Assembly: GCA_045600125.1 (NCBI GenBank)
Contig: JAZRXH010000101.1
Location: 4,391-68,390, forward strand
Length of the DNA: 64,000 bases
DNA from: SIG622 sp045600125
GTDB taxonomy: Bacteria > Bacillota > Clostridia > Oscillospirales > CAG-382
Reading direction: 5' to 3'
A program made the translations under genes and the position numbers. Of the stretch, positions 61,753 to 64,000 are shown piece after piece. The first letter of the stretch is position 1. Every line of letters starts with the position of its first letter. The notes below the pieces were generated by a model. It was given only the letters and a program-made list of their open reading frames with translations, was not told where the DNA came from and did no database searches.

Positions 61753-62585
61753 AATACGGTTCCCTTGTGCGCCTTTCCATGCCGGAAGAGGCGCTCGGTG
61801 CGTTTACAAGGCTGAAGGACAGCGGCTTCGACTGCTGTCAGCTGGTATACAAGCCGGAAGAATATACGGAAGAGGCGGCAAAAACGATCCGGGATGCGGC
61901 ATCCGAAGTCGGCATCGACGTCACAGCGATGTTTGCCGGCTTCCGGGACAGCTTCACCACCTGGGACATCCATGACGGATACAAAAATGCCGGTATCTTC
62001 AGCCGCACCTACGGTGCCATACGTCTTGCCTACCTCAAAAAGGCAGTGCAGTTTGCCTCGCACAGTGGCATTCACGACGTACTCATTCATGCGGGCTTTG
62101 TGCCGAACAATCCGTTTTCGGAAGAGTATCTGCGCACGGTAAAGATCCTTCGCGGCTTTGCCCTATACTGCAAAAAGTTCGACATGGATCTTCTTCTTGA
62201 AACGGGCGGCGAGAGCCCAGTCACGCTTCTTCGCCTTATCGAGGATGCGGGAACGGGCAACGTGTTTGTAAATCTCGACACCGCCAATCTCATTATGTAT
62301 GGCTACGGCAATCCCGTTGACGCCGTGTATACGCTGAAAGGAAGAATCCGCAGTCTTCATGCAAAAGACGGACTTCCCCCCACCGATTCGAAAAAGCTGG
62401 GAATCGAGACGGAATTCGGCAAGGGCTTTGTGGACTTTCCGAGAGTGTTTGAAGAACTTCGTAAAATCGGCTTTGACGGTGCGGTCGTTCTCGAACGGGA
62501 AATCGCAGACGGAAACGAAGCGGAGATCATCAACACTCTTTGCAGAATTAAAGTGCTTACCGCAAAAACGGCTAAGGCAAAATAA
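61749..62585 (+). CDS. Sugar phosphate isomerase/epimerase (xylose-isomerase-like TIM barrel)
   Basis: A 278-residue AP-endonuclease-2/xylose-isomerase-type barrel. Metal and base residues are visible in LLETGGESP (Glu near residue 153), VNLDTANLIMYGYGNPVD (Asp near 179), SLHAKDGLPP (His near 202) and VVLEREIADGNE (Glu near 253). Members interconvert keto and aldo sugars or epimers, including inosose steps. The ATG overlaps the stop of the preceding oxidoreductase, so the genes are coupled. Together the operon would oxidise and isomerise one imported sugar. Confidence 0.9.
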   Translation: MKYGSLVRLSMPEEALGAFTRLKDSGFDCCQLVYKPEEYTEEAAKTIRDAASEVGIDVTAMFAGFRDSFTTWDIHDGYKNAGIFSRTYGAIRLAYLKKAVQFASHSGIHDVLIHAGFVPNNPFSEEYLRTVKILRGFALYCKKFDMDLLLETGGESPVTLLRLIEDAGTGNVFVNLDTANLIMYGYGNPVDAVYTLKGRIRSLHAKDGLPPTDSKKLGIETEFGKGFVDFPRVFEELRKIGFDGAVVLEREIADGNEAEIINTLCRIKVLTAKTAKAK

Positions 62586-62694
62586 AGACGGACTCCAACC
62601 TCAAAGCAGTTCAAGGACATTCGGACTTGGGCTGCTGTTTTCGTATATATTCTTCTTATATACCGATTGCTGCGGCAGGGAAATGGGTATAACA

Positions 62695-62724
62695 AAAGAA
62701 CCGCTTCCCTCGAAGCGGTTCTTT
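62695..62724 (-). terminator. Terminator of the tRNA operon
   Basis: AAAGAACCGCTTC / GAAGCGGTTCTTT is a 13-base perfect stem with a 4-base loop, followed on the minus strand by TTGTTAT. It also lies past the isomerase gene on the plus strand, so it may work for both. Confidence 0.85.
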
Positions 62725-62750
62725 CGAATCATTTTGTTAGAATGATTATT

Positions 62751-62826
<76 letters not shown>

Positions 62827-62831
62827 GAGAG

Positions 62832-62908
62832 TGGCGACTCGGACGAGACTCGAACTCGTGACCTCTAGCGTGACAGGCTAGCGTTCTAACCAACTGAACT
62901 ACCGAGCC
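62832..62908 (-). tRNA. tRNA-Asp (GTC), copy 2
   Basis: Anticodon stem CTAGC/GCTAG, loop CTGTCAC, anticodon GTC, CCA encoded. Sequence matches the copy at 63411-63487 by eye. Confidence 0.95.
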
Positions 62909-62927
62909 ACACAACCCGACTCTCGGG

Positions 62928-63003
62928 TGGTGGGAGCTATAGGGCTCGAACCTATGACCCTCTGCTTGTAGGGCAGATGCTCTCCCAGCTGAGCTAAGCT
63001 CCC
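62928..63003 (-). tRNA. tRNA-Val (TAC)
   Basis: Anticodon stem TCTGC/GCAGA, loop CCTACAA, anticodon TAC, CCA encoded. Confidence 0.95.
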
Positions 63004-63005
63004 AT

Positions 63006-63081
63006 TGGAGCGGATTACGGGGGTCGAACCCGCTACCTCGACCTTGGCAAGGTCGCGCTCTACCAAATGAGCTAAATCCGC
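63006..63081 (-). tRNA. tRNA-Gly (GCC), copy 2
   Basis: Anticodon stem CGACC/GGTCG, loop TTGCCAA, anticodon GCC, CCA encoded. Matches the copy at 63248-63323 by eye. Confidence 0.95.
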
Positions 63082-63089
63082 ATATTGAT

Positions 63090-63165
63090 TGGTGCCTCCG
63101 GTCGGAATCGAACCAACGACACGGGGATTTTCAATCCCCTGCTCTACCAACTGAGCTACAGAGGC
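63090..63165 (-). tRNA. tRNA-Phe (GAA), copy 2
   Basis: Anticodon stem GGGGA/TCCCC, loop TTGAAAA, anticodon GAA, CCA encoded. Matches the copy at 63332-63407 by eye. Confidence 0.95.
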
Positions 63166-63169
63166 GTTT

Positions 63170-63244
<75 letters not shown>

Positions 63245-63247
63245 GTT

Positions 63248-63323
63248 TGGAGCGGATTACGGGGGTCGAACCCGCTACCTCGACCTTGGCAAGGTCGCGC
63301 TCTACCAAATGAGCTAAATCCGC
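63248..63323 (-). tRNA. tRNA-Gly (GCC), copy 1
   Basis: Same cloverleaf and anticodon GCC as the copy at 63006-63081; CCA encoded. With tRNA-Phe upstream it forms a repeated two-gene unit. Confidence 0.95.
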
Positions 63324-63331
63324 ATTCTGAC

Positions 63332-63407
63332 TGGTGCCTCCGGTCGGAATCGAACCAACGACACGGGGATTTTCAATCCCCTGCTCTACCAACTGAGCTA
63401 CAGAGGC
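63332..63407 (-). tRNA. tRNA-Phe (GAA), copy 1
   Basis: Same cloverleaf and anticodon GAA as 63090-63165; CCA encoded. Confidence 0.95.
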
Positions 63408-63410
63408 GTT

Positions 63411-63487
63411 TGGCGACTCGGACGAGACTCGAACTCGTGACCTCTAGCGTGACAGGCTAGCGTTCTAACCAACTGAACTACCGAGCC
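63411..63487 (-). tRNA. tRNA-Asp (GTC), copy 1
   Basis: Same cloverleaf and anticodon GTC as 62832-62908; CCA encoded. Only 3 bases separate it from tRNA-Phe. Confidence 0.95.
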
Positions 63488-63493
63488 ATAAAG

Positions 63494-63566
63494 CAGGGGC
63501 AGAAGGGATCGAACCCACGACACGCGGTTTTGGAGACCGCTGCTCTACCAGCTGAGCTATACCCCT
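63494..63566 (-). tRNA. tRNA-Trp (CCA), no encoded CCA end
   Basis: Anticodon stem GCGGT/ACCGC, loop CTCCAAA, anticodon CCA. The acceptor stem AGGGGTA pairs with TGCCCCT, the discriminator is G and the next bases are CTT, so the CCA tail must be added by enzyme. The other complete tRNAs here encode CCA. Confidence 0.93.
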
Positions 63567-63605
63567 ATAATGAGGTTACTCAAGCCCCGCAACCTCTGAG
63601 AAAAT

Positions 63606-63682
63606 TGGTGGGCCATCAGGGACTCGAACCCCGGACCGACCGGTTATGAGCCGGTTGCTCTAACCAACTGAGCTAATGGCCC
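63606..63682 (-). tRNA. tRNA-Met (CAT), probably elongator
   Basis: Anticodon stem ACCGG/CCGGT, loop CTCATAA, anticodon CAT, CCA encoded. The overall sequence resembles clostridial elongator Met; an Ile tRNA whose anticodon C is modified by TilS is the alternative. Confidence 0.88.
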
Positions 63683-63760
63683 ATACCATAACCATAGTGA
63701 CATGCACAATCGGCTTTCGGAAAACCGATGTCCGGCGCATTTCTACACCGGACATACCGG

Positions 63761-63837
<77 letters not shown>

Positions 63838-63862
63838 ATGTCCGTTCGCTGTTCGCAAACGG

Positions 63863-63979
<117 letters not shown>

Positions 63980-63982
63980 TAT

Positions 63983-64000
63983 TGGTGCACCTTCAGGGAT
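63983..64000 (-). tRNA. 3' end of a further tRNA, cut by the window edge
   Basis: Reads ...CCCTGAAGGTGCACCA, a T-arm end, acceptor strand AAGGTGC, discriminator A and CCA, three bases from the 5S gene. The anticodon is outside the window, so identity is unknown. Confidence 0.65.

Overview
The window looks like chromosomal DNA from an anaerobic, Gram-positive member of the class Clostridia (Bacillota), probably an uncultured gut or rumen lineage. It is moderately GC-rich, with strong Shine-Dalgarno sites, clean sigma-A promoters with 17-base spacers and several TTG starts. Marker genes are lexA with gapped SOS boxes, a cyclic-di-AMP receptor (DarA), S-layer-homology (SLH) surface proteins, a bacterial NSS transporter and MsmX-type sugar importers that lack their own ATPase. 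I cannot name a genus.

Layout. 1-7.6 kb: the 5' end of a PutP-type sodium symporter, an AlaX-type editing protein, TetR and AraC regulators, a small membrane protein, a trmN6-rsmI-radical SAM operon and lexA. 7.8-21.9 kb: a lone beta-propeller glycosidase, whose upstream region duplicates that of lexA, then a minus-strand carbohydrate-uptake operon. The operon encodes one very large solute-binding protein, two pairs of permeases, an NHL/Yip1 membrane protein and a DUF5696 protein, with no ATPase. 22.4-30.5 kb: a flavin-type oxidoreductase, ribonuclease Z, a clan GH-A glycosidase, a PIG-L deacetylase, a YegP-like protein, and an ABC exporter-DUF1854-DarA operon. 31-36.3 kb: an SLH/beta-helix surface protein and an NSS transporter. 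36.4-40.4 kb: a redox group (thioredoxin; ccdA-tlpA-FTR catalytic protein) interrupted by an AT-rich insert that carries a DUF1351-exonuclease fusion. 40.8-57.1 kb: a coiled-coil protein and two giant secreted proteins of 2,654 and 2,272 residues, transcribed divergently from one 416-base promoter region. 57.2-62.6 kb: a sugar-catabolism locus with a glycosidase-like propeller, an AraC regulator, two Gfo/Idh/MocA dehydrogenases and a sugar isomerase. 62.7-64 kb: twelve complete tRNA genes, 5S rRNA and the 3' end of another tRNA, all on the minus strand.

The common theme is capture and use of complex carbohydrates: wall-anchored or secreted beta-structured proteins, a large importer and dispersed glycosidases, plus AraC-controlled dehydrogenase/isomerase catabolism. 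The most unusual parts are the two-permease-pair operon, the divergent giant surface proteins, the DUF1351-DEDDh fusion in an AT-rich insert, the c-di-AMP receptor placed in an exporter operon, and the lexA-like promoter duplication around a glycosidase gene.
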